Shown here: positions 53,794-64,000 of the stretch, piece after piece | Layout of the letters: every line of letters begins with the position of its first letter | How positions within the stretch are numbered: position 1 is the stretch's first letter | NCBI RefSeq assembly: GCF_020283565.1 | Contig: NC_060063.1 | Span: 33,132,635-33,196,634 of the forward strand | Direction: 5' to 3' | DNA from: Trifolium pratense | Taxonomy: Eukaryota > Streptophyta > Magnoliopsida > Fabales > Fabaceae | Length of the DNA: 64,000 nt | Made by a program: the position numbers and the translations under genes | Notes under the pieces: generated by a model | The model's input: the letters and a program-made list of their open reading frames with translations, nothing else | What the model was told of the DNA's origin: nothing | Databases searched by the model: none

Positions 53794-55988
53794 TGTAACA
53801 CCCAAACCCATTATTTATATATTTCTACCTTAGTAAAATCTTTTTCAAAATACGCAACGGAAAATCACATTTAATTTATTTAATATCGGTTCGAGTATTA
53901 CACTCCTCTACCAAAATAATACTAATGTAGTTAATTAGTAAAAATACTTGTTTATACAAATGTTAAATCAACTAATGTATTCATTAGCTATACAAAACAA
54001 CCTAGATAAGGAGACTCTATATACATATAAAACCCCTTTTCCCGTGTCACAATCAGAGCGGAGCTTCACCGACGACTCGACATCGAATACCACAAAATCC
54101 TGTAAAATCTGGACCCCCAACGGTCCAGCACATAACACATAAAAGAGAGTTAGACAACATACTCAAAATATACAAGTGTAAGTAAAGGGTACTTAAACAC
54201 TTCTCAATATTCATGCATATATCATACATCTATACATATTCACCAACATCTATCATTCCATTATAATCTACCAGACAAATTATAATTCAAACATCACTTA
54301 TACGTCAACAATTATCACATAATCAATCATCCACAAAATACACCAAACATATAGTTTCATGTCGTCTCGGACAATACCAAACATCAACAAATACATTGTT
54401 CAGATTATGGTCATGACGGACCCTGCGTTGTTCATTTTATAGTCATGACGGACTCTGCTCCTCACATACGGATTAACAATCAACATTTACCAAGTACGTG
54501 TCAAACATCATTTATCATAAAATGCACACATAATCCCTAATGCAATCTAATGCTTCACATTCATGCTATGTCCTCTAGACACCTCTAATGCATGTGGTAC
54601 CATCTTCTTTATTAGAGTATCTCACCTCTAATATCCTTCTTTATCAGATAAATATAATCCGATATCCTTCTTTATTGGAATATCCAATATCACATATATT
54701 CATGAATGCATGTATATGTTTTTCATGAATTCACTCACAATCATTTTAATTAGCATTAAGCTCTTCCTTTACTAATGTGGAACACTATCCAACATTACTT
54801 CTTTATTAAGATAACACTATACCTTAATATACGTCTTTATTAGAATAACATAATTCTAATATCCTTCTTTATTAAGTTGATTAACACCTTAATATACTTC
54901 ATTTATACTTCATACATGATTAACAATCAATTAACGATTAGCAAAGAGCATTATAAGCATCAACATGCATCAACAATCATGTAAGAATAAGACACTGATT
55001 TGAAACTACATGCAAAGGAAGATAGCAGATGAAAATTTGTGAAATCTGCAACATTTTCGCCTGAGGCGAAACATTTTCGCCTGGGGCGAAATAATTCCTG
55101 AAGTACTGGTTTGCTCACTGATTAATTTTCGCCTGGGGCGAAACATTTTCGCCTGGGGCGAAATAACTGCAGAATGAACTGGTTGCTCACTGATCAATTT
55201 TCGCCTGGGGCGAAACAAATTTTGCCTGGGGCGAAATTCTGGCGTTTTCTACACCAATGACCCAAAAATCCCATTTTTCATGTTATAAATCCCAAAAGAG
55301 TTTGTATTCAAGCTTAACAAACATAGATAAACACAAAAGGACAGTTCATTTCTCAGATCTACGTCATAGACATCGAAAAAGTAAAGATTGAACACTTTTT
55401 CATCAAAACTCTCAAGAACACAAAGTTCTTGAGTTTAATCTTTCATAAACTCGTTTTTTAATCATTAAATCCGTTCATTAATCATGTTAAAAGCATGTTA
55501 AACATATTAAGAACCTTAGGAACGATTTCCATCAAGAAAATCCGTCCTAAGATAAAACGAAAATGGGGTGGAGGAAGTTCTGGTGAGGAGAAATCGACAT
55601 TCTCCCCTTCCTCGGGTCACCCACGAATATGAAATCTACTCTCTTACCTGGATTCGAAGAAAACACGACGAAGATCTCGAATCTCTAGATTTCCCCTTGC
55701 CTTAGCTCCTCAAGCTCTCTCTCTTCCTCTCTTCAAGAACACAAAGAACATGAGAAAATGAATTTCTCTCTCTTTCCTTGCCCTTAATGGGCGCCCCCTC
55801 ACACACACTCAAGGCCCATTGGGCCTCAAGCCCAATTGGCTTGGCCCAATAACACGTTAACTCTCTCTACTCGCTTAATAACTAAAGTACTCGATAAATA
55901 ACTCTAGTTATTAACTTAATTAAAATGTCACGCTAAATAAAAATATTTTAACACATAAAAATAATAATATGAAAATTGGGTCGTTACA
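53794..55988 (-). mobile_element. 3' LTR of nested family-B element
   Basis: 2195 bp, very similar to its partner at 59624. The plus strand runs TGTAACACCCAAACCC to AATTGGGTCGTTACA. It has two 32-bp tandem units (54399..54463) and the CGCCCCAGGCG word cluster at 55053..55238. Confidence 0.9.
55053..55238. repeat. TTTCGCCCCAGGCGAAA hairpin-word cluster
   Basis: Six copies of a 17-base inverted repeat (stem TTTCGCC/GGCGAAA, loop CCA or similar, some with one change) lie in pairs joined by ATG or AAT, separated by a recurring TTGATCAGTGAGCAACCAG-like spacer. The partner cluster in the other LTR is 60883..61068. Confidence 0.92.
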
Positions 55989-58900
55989 ACTCTCCCCCAC
56001 TTAAAAGATTTTCGCCCTCGAAAATTACGCTACTAAAACAACTCCGGATAACTCCTATATCCGACCCTCCAACGAAACGTTCAAAACACTACACATTACC
56101 AAGTATGACAAAATTAGTTTATTCCATCCAACACAATTTTTGTCTATTTATCAACAAGAGATCAAGGACGGCCAGTTCTCAATTTGTCGATAGATAGTCC
56201 ACAATCATGATATCGGCATAAACCATTCTTATCAAACCGCTAAAACGTCAACTTCGCACGAAACATCCACAGACTCACATTCTACGGTACTCACAACTCT
56301 ACCCCAAAACAGGTACAACCAATCGAACTCTCCGAAAGATACTTCCGTGGAATACTTCCACAACTCCATAATTCTCATAAATTTTTGATTCCCTCATGAA
56401 TCACTTAACTGTGCTACACCACTTATTCATATTCGAATCTTATTCCAACTTATCACTCGATATTTCAATTCCAACAATCACTTGATGACCAACATTCTCA
56501 AACTTCATTGACACATGCTAAAACTACCGTCTCTAACCGTCAAATTCCTTTTCTCACATTGAGTCGAATCCAATACGACTACTCTGTTCCCAAGTAATCT
56601 CTCAACCAATATTTGCATTCCTTAACGCAAACATTTTCCAATACCACTTCTCCTTAATCCCTTAGCAATTTGCTACTTCAAAATTAGGCTACCGCCTAAA
56701 ATTGGTTCTCCAAACAATCATAACCTCTATCTCGTTGATTCCAAACGACATCTTCAATTCGCCCATAATCCATCTATCGATGTTCCTCATCATCTTGCAT
56801 TGAAACAAGCATAATCTTCTCCGTTTATTCACTCATCGAATTCTTATTCACCTCCGACCTCTACCAATCATCATCTCTCTATGGACAGCTATCTTTAAAC
56901 TCTCCCTTAGTACATTCGATACCAAAATCAAACTCTTGAATTTAATCTACAAAGCTCCAAATATTCGCTATACGATCTAATTCTATCCATTGAATTCTAA
57001 TCAACTTTTGTCTTAGTACTCTTACTAATGACTCCTTGTCTACTCCCAACATGACATTTCTAGAAAATTTCCAAAAATTCTCGTACAAAATACATCTTAA
57101 GTTTATACACCAAATCACTACCGTTCCATCATCCGTGATGAAACAATTTAAAATCCTTTACTTAATTGTCACCGATTACGACCATACTACATCAACATCC
57201 ACGATGCATCTAACAAAACTAGTCTCTACCGACTCTTCCATTCCATGAATCCAAATTCCTTAGCAAATACTTACTCACTCTTATCTTTTGGGCACTACAA
57301 AATGCTCTCCGACACTTACTTTAGGCATCGCCTTCAACTCCTTACTATATGTGCTCAAACACAACATCTACTCACATGTGCGGTAATCCTTTTCGCAAAC
57401 TCTCACCTAGCACGAGTCACTTCCAACATGACCTCCTACCACTCATCCTCTGCACGTTCTTCAACGGCTAACTTTCTTATTTCACATCATTCTAAGACGT
57501 TACTACTCACTTAGCTTCATCTCAGCCTCCAAGAATCAACGATCTCGTTCAACATGCGACACTAATTGTCCGGTCATTATCCAAATCCAATTACTCTTTC
57601 TTCGACAAGTCTCTCACAAAATCCTTCGAATCGTTATCCTACTTCCATCTTCGAATAAACTCGATTATTCATACAATCCTTACTTCCAATGATTTAACAA
57701 TCATACTCATCCTATTATGATATTTCTCAATTCCATTCTCATCTACTTTAAAACCTACTTCCTTTAATTTCCTCGATTATTTAACATCAACGGTTCACTA
57801 ATCTTCACATCTCTTTCTTTAAGCTTCTCAAATCTCTTCTGAAAATCACTTCACACACTAGACATAGAACTCCAAATTGTTCAACCAATTCAACCTACTA
57901 CCATATGCACGACTCACATAAAGCTTCTTACTCAAGAATCCGGTACAACATCCGATCCACTTGGATGACAACTTACTTCAAAATCATCACCTCCTCAAGA
58001 ATCTTAATCACTCCCTCTTCTTCATATTCGACTCATTTCGATCAAACAGGTACTTCAACTTTGGTCCACAAAACACGCCTCCATACTTTTAGTGCAACAC
58101 ACGATTTCCAATCATTCCGAATACTCTTCATCTCACTTAACCAATCTCACTAACGCCCATACGGCGAAACACTCGGTCCGACAACTTCTCTTCTAGTAGT
58201 TTCTCACAACTCGTTGCTCCCATTCATTCCACTTCGAACAACGACACCAACTCCTGAATATTCCGCTTCGAAAACATCTCTACTCATCTCATCTTCTCAC
58301 GTTCGAAACATCTCGGAGGGATATAACCTTCTCCCCCACTTATCTCAAACTCACTTGTACGCTTCCACTAGAACTTCCGGTGCTCACACCTAACTGTTCT
58401 ATCGTCTCTAAACATATTCTTCCTAAGAAGAAACTAGTATCGACATCGTTTACACGCATGTCGCATACAAGGGACAAAACCTAACCCACGGTACCTAAAC
58501 ACTTACACAAAATCATGCAGGCATCCAAGTAACCTATACTTCCCTCACTTTTCAAAGTTAGGAAATCAAACAACACAAGAAAATGAATATTGCATAGCAA
58601 CAATTCATATTCACATTTATTCTAGTCCTAGCAAACACAAGAAGACAAGAATTTCACATTCAATCAACTTAGGACAAGACATCAACAAAAATAAATTTCT
58701 TGTCTGGCTCCCTCGCTTAGCAAAATCTAGCGATCTCCCGGCGAGACAAGTCAAAAACATTCACAGGATTTAGCAAGACTTAGCGAGACTCAGCGAGGTT
58801 CATTCTTCGCCTAGCGAGCACATCCAAAAATCAGGGTGCTCTGCTACGGTTTTGAACTTACGCCCACTAGAATCTCGTTTTCTCGACTCACCGATCCACA

Positions 58901-59623
58901 AAATTCAAAACTTCAAGCATATAACATCATTATAGACTTGAAAGTACAATTAGAATCATGCATCAATAATCACAACATAGAATTATGAGATCTTCATGTT
59001 TTTACTCATAAAACGCATGACAATTCATGTTCCTAGTAATCATCTAGCACATGTTATAAACAAAACATATAACAAACACATACTATGACACATTAATATT
59101 CTACTCTTCTCACCATTTTGAAAATTTAATTTTCACTTGCCCAAAAGAAAATAACTCTATATTTTCACCAAAATCTTCAAGAAATAATATTAGTTTTTAA
59201 AATTATTTCAAATCATTACCACATGCAGTTTTATATCATGCCGGATCGTCACATGCAGTTTTATATCATGCCGGATTATCACATGCAGTTTTATATCATG
59301 CCGGATCGTCAACAATTAGCAAATAAGCATCAATCAATCAAGTTTAAACTACACAAAGGTTAAACTCTAAGCATATACAACTATTATAAACATAGAAGTA
59401 TAGCACTCACACCATTACTCACAAAAAGAACGGATAATTTAATCCATTTCACATCACTCATAGTTCCTAAACGAACAACATGAATGATTTCACAAAACAA
59501 ACACAACAAAATCGTTAGACAAACACGACTGACACACAATACTCACTTGGTCTGACTGCACAGACCTGCTCTGATCGACACATAACCCACACAGTCCGAA
59601 GACAACGGGGCTCTGATACCAAT
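55989..59623 (-). mobile_element. Internal region of nested family-B element, no long ORF
   Basis: It aligns inversely with 13257..16766 throughout. The strand equivalent to the element's sense is purine-rich and full of stops. On the opposite strand, open stretches such as 57245..57514 (MNPNSLANTYSLLS...) are conserved with 15515..15261, but this is expected from copy similarity. Just outside the left LTR is the inverted purine tract ACTCTCCCCCACTT. The words CTCGCTTAGC and CGCCTAGCGAG occur around 58708..58825. At 59215..59310 a 36-bp unit (CACATGCAGTTTTATATCATG...) is repeated three times, against two in the plus copy. Confidence 0.85.
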
Positions 59624-61817
59624 TGTAACACCCAAACCCATTATTTATATATTTCTACCTTAGTAAAATCTTTTTCAAAATACGCAACGGAAAATCACAT
59701 TTAATTTATTTAATATCGGTTCGAGTATTACACTCCTCTACCAAAATAATACTAATGTAGTTAATTAGTAAAAATACTTGTTTATACAAATGTTAAATCA
59801 ACTAATGTATTCATTAGCTATACAAAACAACCTAGATAAGGAGACTCTATATACATATAAAACCCCTTTTCCCGTGTCACAATCAGAGCGGAGCTTCACC
59901 GACGACTCGACATCGAATACCACAAAATCCTGTAAAATCTGGACCCCCAACGGTCCAGCACATAACACATAAAAGAGAGTTAGACAACATACTCAAAATA
60001 TACAAGTGTAAGTAAAGGGTACTTAAACACTTCTCAATATTCATGCATATATCATACATCTATACATATTCACCAACATCTATTATTCCATTATAATCTA
60101 CCAGACAAATTATAATTCAAACATCACTTATACGTCAACAATTATCACATAATCAATCATCCACAAAATACACCAAACATATAGTTTCACGTCGTCTCGG
60201 ACAATACCAAACATCAACAAATACATTGTTCAGATTATGGTCATGACGGACCCTGCGTTGTTCATTTTATAGTCATGACGGACTCTGCTCCTCACATACG
60301 GATTAACAATCAACATTTACCAAGTACGTGTCAAACATCATTTATCATAAAATGCACACATAATCCCTAATGCAATCTAATGCTTCACATTCATGCTATG
60401 TCCTCTAGACACCTCTAATGCATGTGGTACCATCTTCTTTATTAGAGTATCTCACCTCTAATATCCTTCTTTATCGGATAAATATAATCCGATATCCTTC
60501 TTTATTGGAATATCCAATATCACATATATTCATGAATGCATGTATATGCTTTTCATGAATTCACTCACAATCATTTTAATTAGCATTAAGCTCTTCCTTT
60601 ACTAATGTGGAACACTATCCAACATTACTTCTTTATTAAGATAACACTATACCTTAATATACGTCTTTATTAGAATAACATAATTCTAATATCCTTCTTT
60701 ATTAAGTTGATTAACACCTTAATATACTTCGTTTATACTTCATACATGATTAACAATCAATTAACGATTAGCAAAGAGCATTATAAGCATCAACATGCAT
60801 CAACAATCATGTAAGAATAAGACACTGATTTGAAACTACATGCAAAGGAAGATAGTAGATGAAAATTTGTGAAATCTGCAACATTTTCGCCTGAGGCGAA
60901 ACATTTTCGCCTGGGGCGAAATAATTCCTGAAGTACTGGTTTGCTCACTGATTAATTTTCGCCTGGGGCGAAACATTTTCGCCTGGGGTGAAATAACTGC
61001 AGAATGAACTGGTTGCTCACTGATCAATTTTCGCCTGGGGCGAAACAAATTTTGCCTGGGGCGAAATTCTGGCATTTTCTACACCAATGACCCAAAAATC
61101 CCATTTTTCATGTTATAAATCCCAAAAGAGTTTGTATTCAAGCTTAACAAACATAGATAAACACAAAAGGACAGTTCATTTCTCAGATCTACGTCATAGA
61201 CATCGAAAAAGTAAAGATTGAACACTTTTTCATCAAAACTCTCAAGAACACAAAGTTCTTGAGTTTAATCTTTCATAAACTCGTTTTTTAATCATTAAAT
61301 CCGTTCATTAATCATGTTAAAAGCATGTTAAACATATTAAGAACCTTAGGAACGATTTCCATCAAGAAAATCCGTCCTAAGCTAAAACGAAAATGGGGTG
61401 GAGGAAGTTCGGGTGAGGAGAAATCGACATTCTCCCCTTCCTCGGGTCACCCACGAATATGAAATCTACTCTCTTACCTGGATTCGAAGAAAACACGACG
61501 AAGATCTCGAATCTCTAGATTTCCCCTTGCCTTAGCTCCTCAAGCTCTCTCTCTTCCTCTCTTCAAGAACATAAAGAACATGAGAAAATGAATTTCTCTC
61601 TCTTTCCTTGCCCTTAATGGGCGCCCCCTCACACACACTCAAGGCCCATTGGGCCTCAAGCCCAATTGGCTTGGCCCAATAACACGTTAACTCTCTCTAC
61701 TCGCTTAATAACTAAAGTACTCGATAAATAACTCTAGTTATTAACTTAATTAAAATGCCACGCTAAATAAGATATTGTAACACATAAAAATAATAATATG
61801 AAAATTGGGTCGTTACA
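59624..61817 (-). mobile_element. 5' LTR of nested family-B element
   Basis: 2194 bp, differing from 53794..55988 at a small number of sites (for example TATTATTCC for TATCATTCC near 60080 and CACGTCGTC for CATGTCGTC near 60189). The primer site on its inner side reads TGGTATCAGAGC on the minus strand. Confidence 0.92.
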
Positions 61818-62771
61818 CTGCACATTAGTACAAATGTGAGAACCAAATCCGGTATCTAATACCCATGTAGAAGAAGTAGATAAATTAATTTCAATAACAA
61901 AGATACCTGTTGAGTTGGAACTCTCTATTCCATTCTTCTTGTCCTCCAGGTATTTTGGGCAGTTCCTCTTCCAATGTCCAGTCTTGTTTCAGTGGAAGCA
62001 CTTACCCTCATTTGCAATGCCACCAGTAGGCTTCAAAGCTTTAGGGTTAGGTTTGGGTTTGACAACTTCCTTGCCCTTCCCTTTTCCGCCCTTTCCTTTG
62101 TTGCCCTTGTGATTCCCATTGCCGATCAATAGAACTTGATTCGACTTCCCTTTTGATCTCATGTTTTGTTCAGCTTGTCTCAACATGTTTAATAGTTGTG
62201 GTAGAGTTTTCTCCATGTCTGACATGGTGAAGTTCAGCACAAACTGATTAAAGCTCGCCGGCAACGATTGCAGGATGAGATCAGTTGCAAGCTCATCACC
62301 GAGCGGAAATCCCAATTTTGCCAAGTTCCCCACGTACCCAATCATCTTGAGAACGTGTGGACTTACAGGAGATCCTTCAGCTAGCTTAGCTTGAAAAAGG
62401 GCTTTGGAAACCTCAAACCTCTCAATTATGGCTTGCTCTTGGTAAAGCGTTCTCAAGTGTTCGATCATATCGAACGCATTCATTTCCTCATGTTGCTTCT
62501 GAAGCTTTGAGGTCATGGTAGCCAGCATGAGACATTTTGCATCCAAGGTATCATCAACACGCTTCTGATAAGCGTCCCGTTGAGCCTTAGGAGCATTGGC
62601 AGCAGGTTCCTCCTCAGGGTCAGGCTGAGGTTCCTCTATAGCATACAACTTTTTCTCGTGCATGAGGACTATCCTCAAGTTACGATGCCAATCGAGAAAA
62701 TTTGTCCCAGACAATTTCTCTTTGTCAAGAATGCTTCGCATAATACTGTTTGATGTGTTGTTGTTTGTCAT
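61818..62771 (-). pseudogene. Gag and protease start of dead copia copy
   Basis: From the methionine at 62771 the product matches the gag of the young copia with scattered substitutions (MTNNNTSNSIM). The frame ends at a TGA (61991..61989) that replaces the second Cys codon of the zinc knuckle, leaving KCFH before the stop. The remaining sequence to 61818 still reads through the knuckle and up to the protease DTG region (WVLDTG-like), where the family-B element is inserted. Together with 50880..53793 it forms one broken gene. Confidence 0.93.
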
Positions 62772-64000
62772 GATGATCTACATTATAAGAAAGTGAAGAT
62801 ATAAGTATTAAATAATTTTAAGTCATATTTAATTAGGCCTTTAATTAAACATGCGCCTCCCACTATTTTACTCAAAACAAATGACCCTCGACATTTGATT
62901 CGGAAAATCCCGTTGGAAGATTTTCTAGTGGGAATGAGATCCATATTTTACTATGTTCTAAGTCAGCGTTGGACTGATTACACAAAACATAGTTATTTTA
63001 GGTAGGAAACTCCTTTCCAATTGTATCTCATACAACTCTCATATCCTTTCCGTTAGGTGAATAACACTTATTCTAATCCATCATATGGATTAACCCAACA
63101 CTTGCTTCTAAAATCATATAATCATATTATATTTCTTTTAGTTAAGTTAGACCCAATGAATAACAATCGGGTAAACTGGTTACCTCACCGCAACTTATCA
63201 ATATAGACAACGCACTTTACGTTGGCAAAACCTACATTGATCGATATTGATCTTGAAGGGTGCTATTCTTTGGAAAGCATAAAACTTAATATAGATTCTT
63301 TTGAGGGTTTTTATTTAATTAGATCTCACCTCACCACGGCTTACATATAATAACGTCACTCCAATCATAACATGCATCAACATACATAATATAATAAAAT
63401 GACATGGCTATGGCCCCTAGCGAAATTTTGTTCCCTCAAGCCAATGAGAGAACCTATGATATTCCTAAGAACGATCTATGCTTCTCCAAGTTAGATCTCC
63501 ATGGTTGTCCTTCCTGTCCTGTTTACTAATCTTATATTACATTACTATAAGAATACTCGCGTTACATGCGAGGGAGTATGAGATGAGAAGAGAATTACAT
63601 CAAGAGATATAAGAGAGGCACGACACGCAGGCCGTATTTAAAATCCCAAACAAAACAAAATAAAAGGACTAAGGCCATAACCATTCATCATGCAATTCAA
63701 TAACAATAAACACATAGTTATTATCATTAAATTAGCCCAATTAATAAAATACCATGATTGATCACTTTAATGAGCACAACACTTGTACTCTGTTTCTGGA
63801 TACATACCCTAATTGCATCAACGTTTGACGCTCAGATATGAACCCTAGCCGTTTCTGTTTTCATAACAATATAACACTTACATTGTTATGAACCCTAATA
63901 CAACGGTCATACATCAAAATGTTTTAGGACTGCTAGTTCTAGATGAACGATCGGATATATGATGCTTCACCATAAACGGTTCCGAAGCTCACGCTCACAA
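62772..64000 (-). mobile_element. 5' leader of dead copia copy, runs off window
   Basis: This matches the leader at about 30310..31681 in inverse order, including TGTCGAGGGTCATTTGTTTTG and the GTGAGCTTCGGAACCG words at the right edge. The primer site and 5' LTR should lie just beyond 64000. Confidence 0.9.

Larger units (their letters stand above)
53794..61817 (-). mobile_element. Complete family-B element nested in dead copia
   Basis: It is 8024 bp on the minus strand: 5' LTR 61817..59624, primer site 59621..59610, internal 59623..55989, 3' LTR 55988..53794. The target duplication is CTGCA on the right (61818..61822) and CTTCA on the left (53789..53793). The intact copia has CTGCA at this place, so the left copy carries one later substitution. 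The interior has no long frame, as in the copy at 11030. Confidence 0.93.

Overview
This is repeat-dominated plant nuclear DNA, most likely from a legume. It carries Ty1-copia and Ty3-gypsy LTR retrotransposons, CACTA, hAT and PIF/Harbinger DNA transposons, a tRNA-derived SINE and split-exon genes. The legume assignment is inferred from the SIRE-type copia with an env-like ORF and from the general look of the repeats. There is no prokaryotic gene organisation. Only one ordinary host gene looks intact: a four-exon minus-strand gene (43160..47703) encoding about 241 residues that I do not recognise.

Left block (1..10146): three LTR elements nested inside one another. An Athila/Tat-type Ty3-gypsy element (minus; 5' LTR 8919..10146, tRNA-Asp primer site, gag start) is interrupted by a SIRE/Maximus-type copia (minus; LTR 7474..8494, intact 1595-residue gag-pol, then an env-like ORF). 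The env-like ORF is cut by the LTR of a third family, called here family B (1..1674).

Second block (10147..22238): minus-strand exon fragments of at least four unrelated host genes lie side by side with introns kept. They are an unknown gene, an ATX3/4/5-like histone methyltransferase, an importin-like ARM/HEAT protein and an ERO1 oxidoreductin. All recognised pieces are decayed. A complete family-B element (11030..19004; TSD GCATA; near-identical 2.2-kb LTRs; 3.5-kb internal region with no long ORF) separates the ATX and importin pieces. Shared orientation and retained introns suggest Helitron-type capture, but I cannot see termini.

Third block (22239..26755): a CACTA transposon with TTA target duplication. 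It carries plus-strand exon fragments of a GH1 beta-glucosidase, a boron transporter, a GatA amidotransferase and possibly SUMO. A hAT MITE and a TRIM-like LTR fragment follow.

Fourth block (28420..40580): a foldback element with roughly 0.9-kb inverted arms. Its left arm was hit by a small PIF/Harbinger element (TSD TAA), which was then hit by a very young, apparently intact copia element (28763..36979; TSD GTTGA; LTRs differing at two sites by eye; 1324-residue gag-pol). The other arm preserves the empty Harbinger site. MITEs and a SINE with a 14-bp TSD follow.

Fifth block (43160..49577): the intact gene. Its large second intron holds two hAT elements with 8-bp TSDs and gypsy debris, and its first intron is mostly a (CTT/GAA)n microsatellite. 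MITEs and a 205-bp direct duplication lie upstream of the gene.

Right block (49578..64000): a dead minus-strand copy of the young copia, split in its protease region by another family-B element (53794..61817). The window ends inside its 5' leader.

The most unusual signal is that three family-B LTRs, the family-B internal region and the unrelated Athila/Tat LTR all carry clusters of short GC-rich hairpin words (CGC..GCG type). The word differs between elements while the surrounding sequence stays related.
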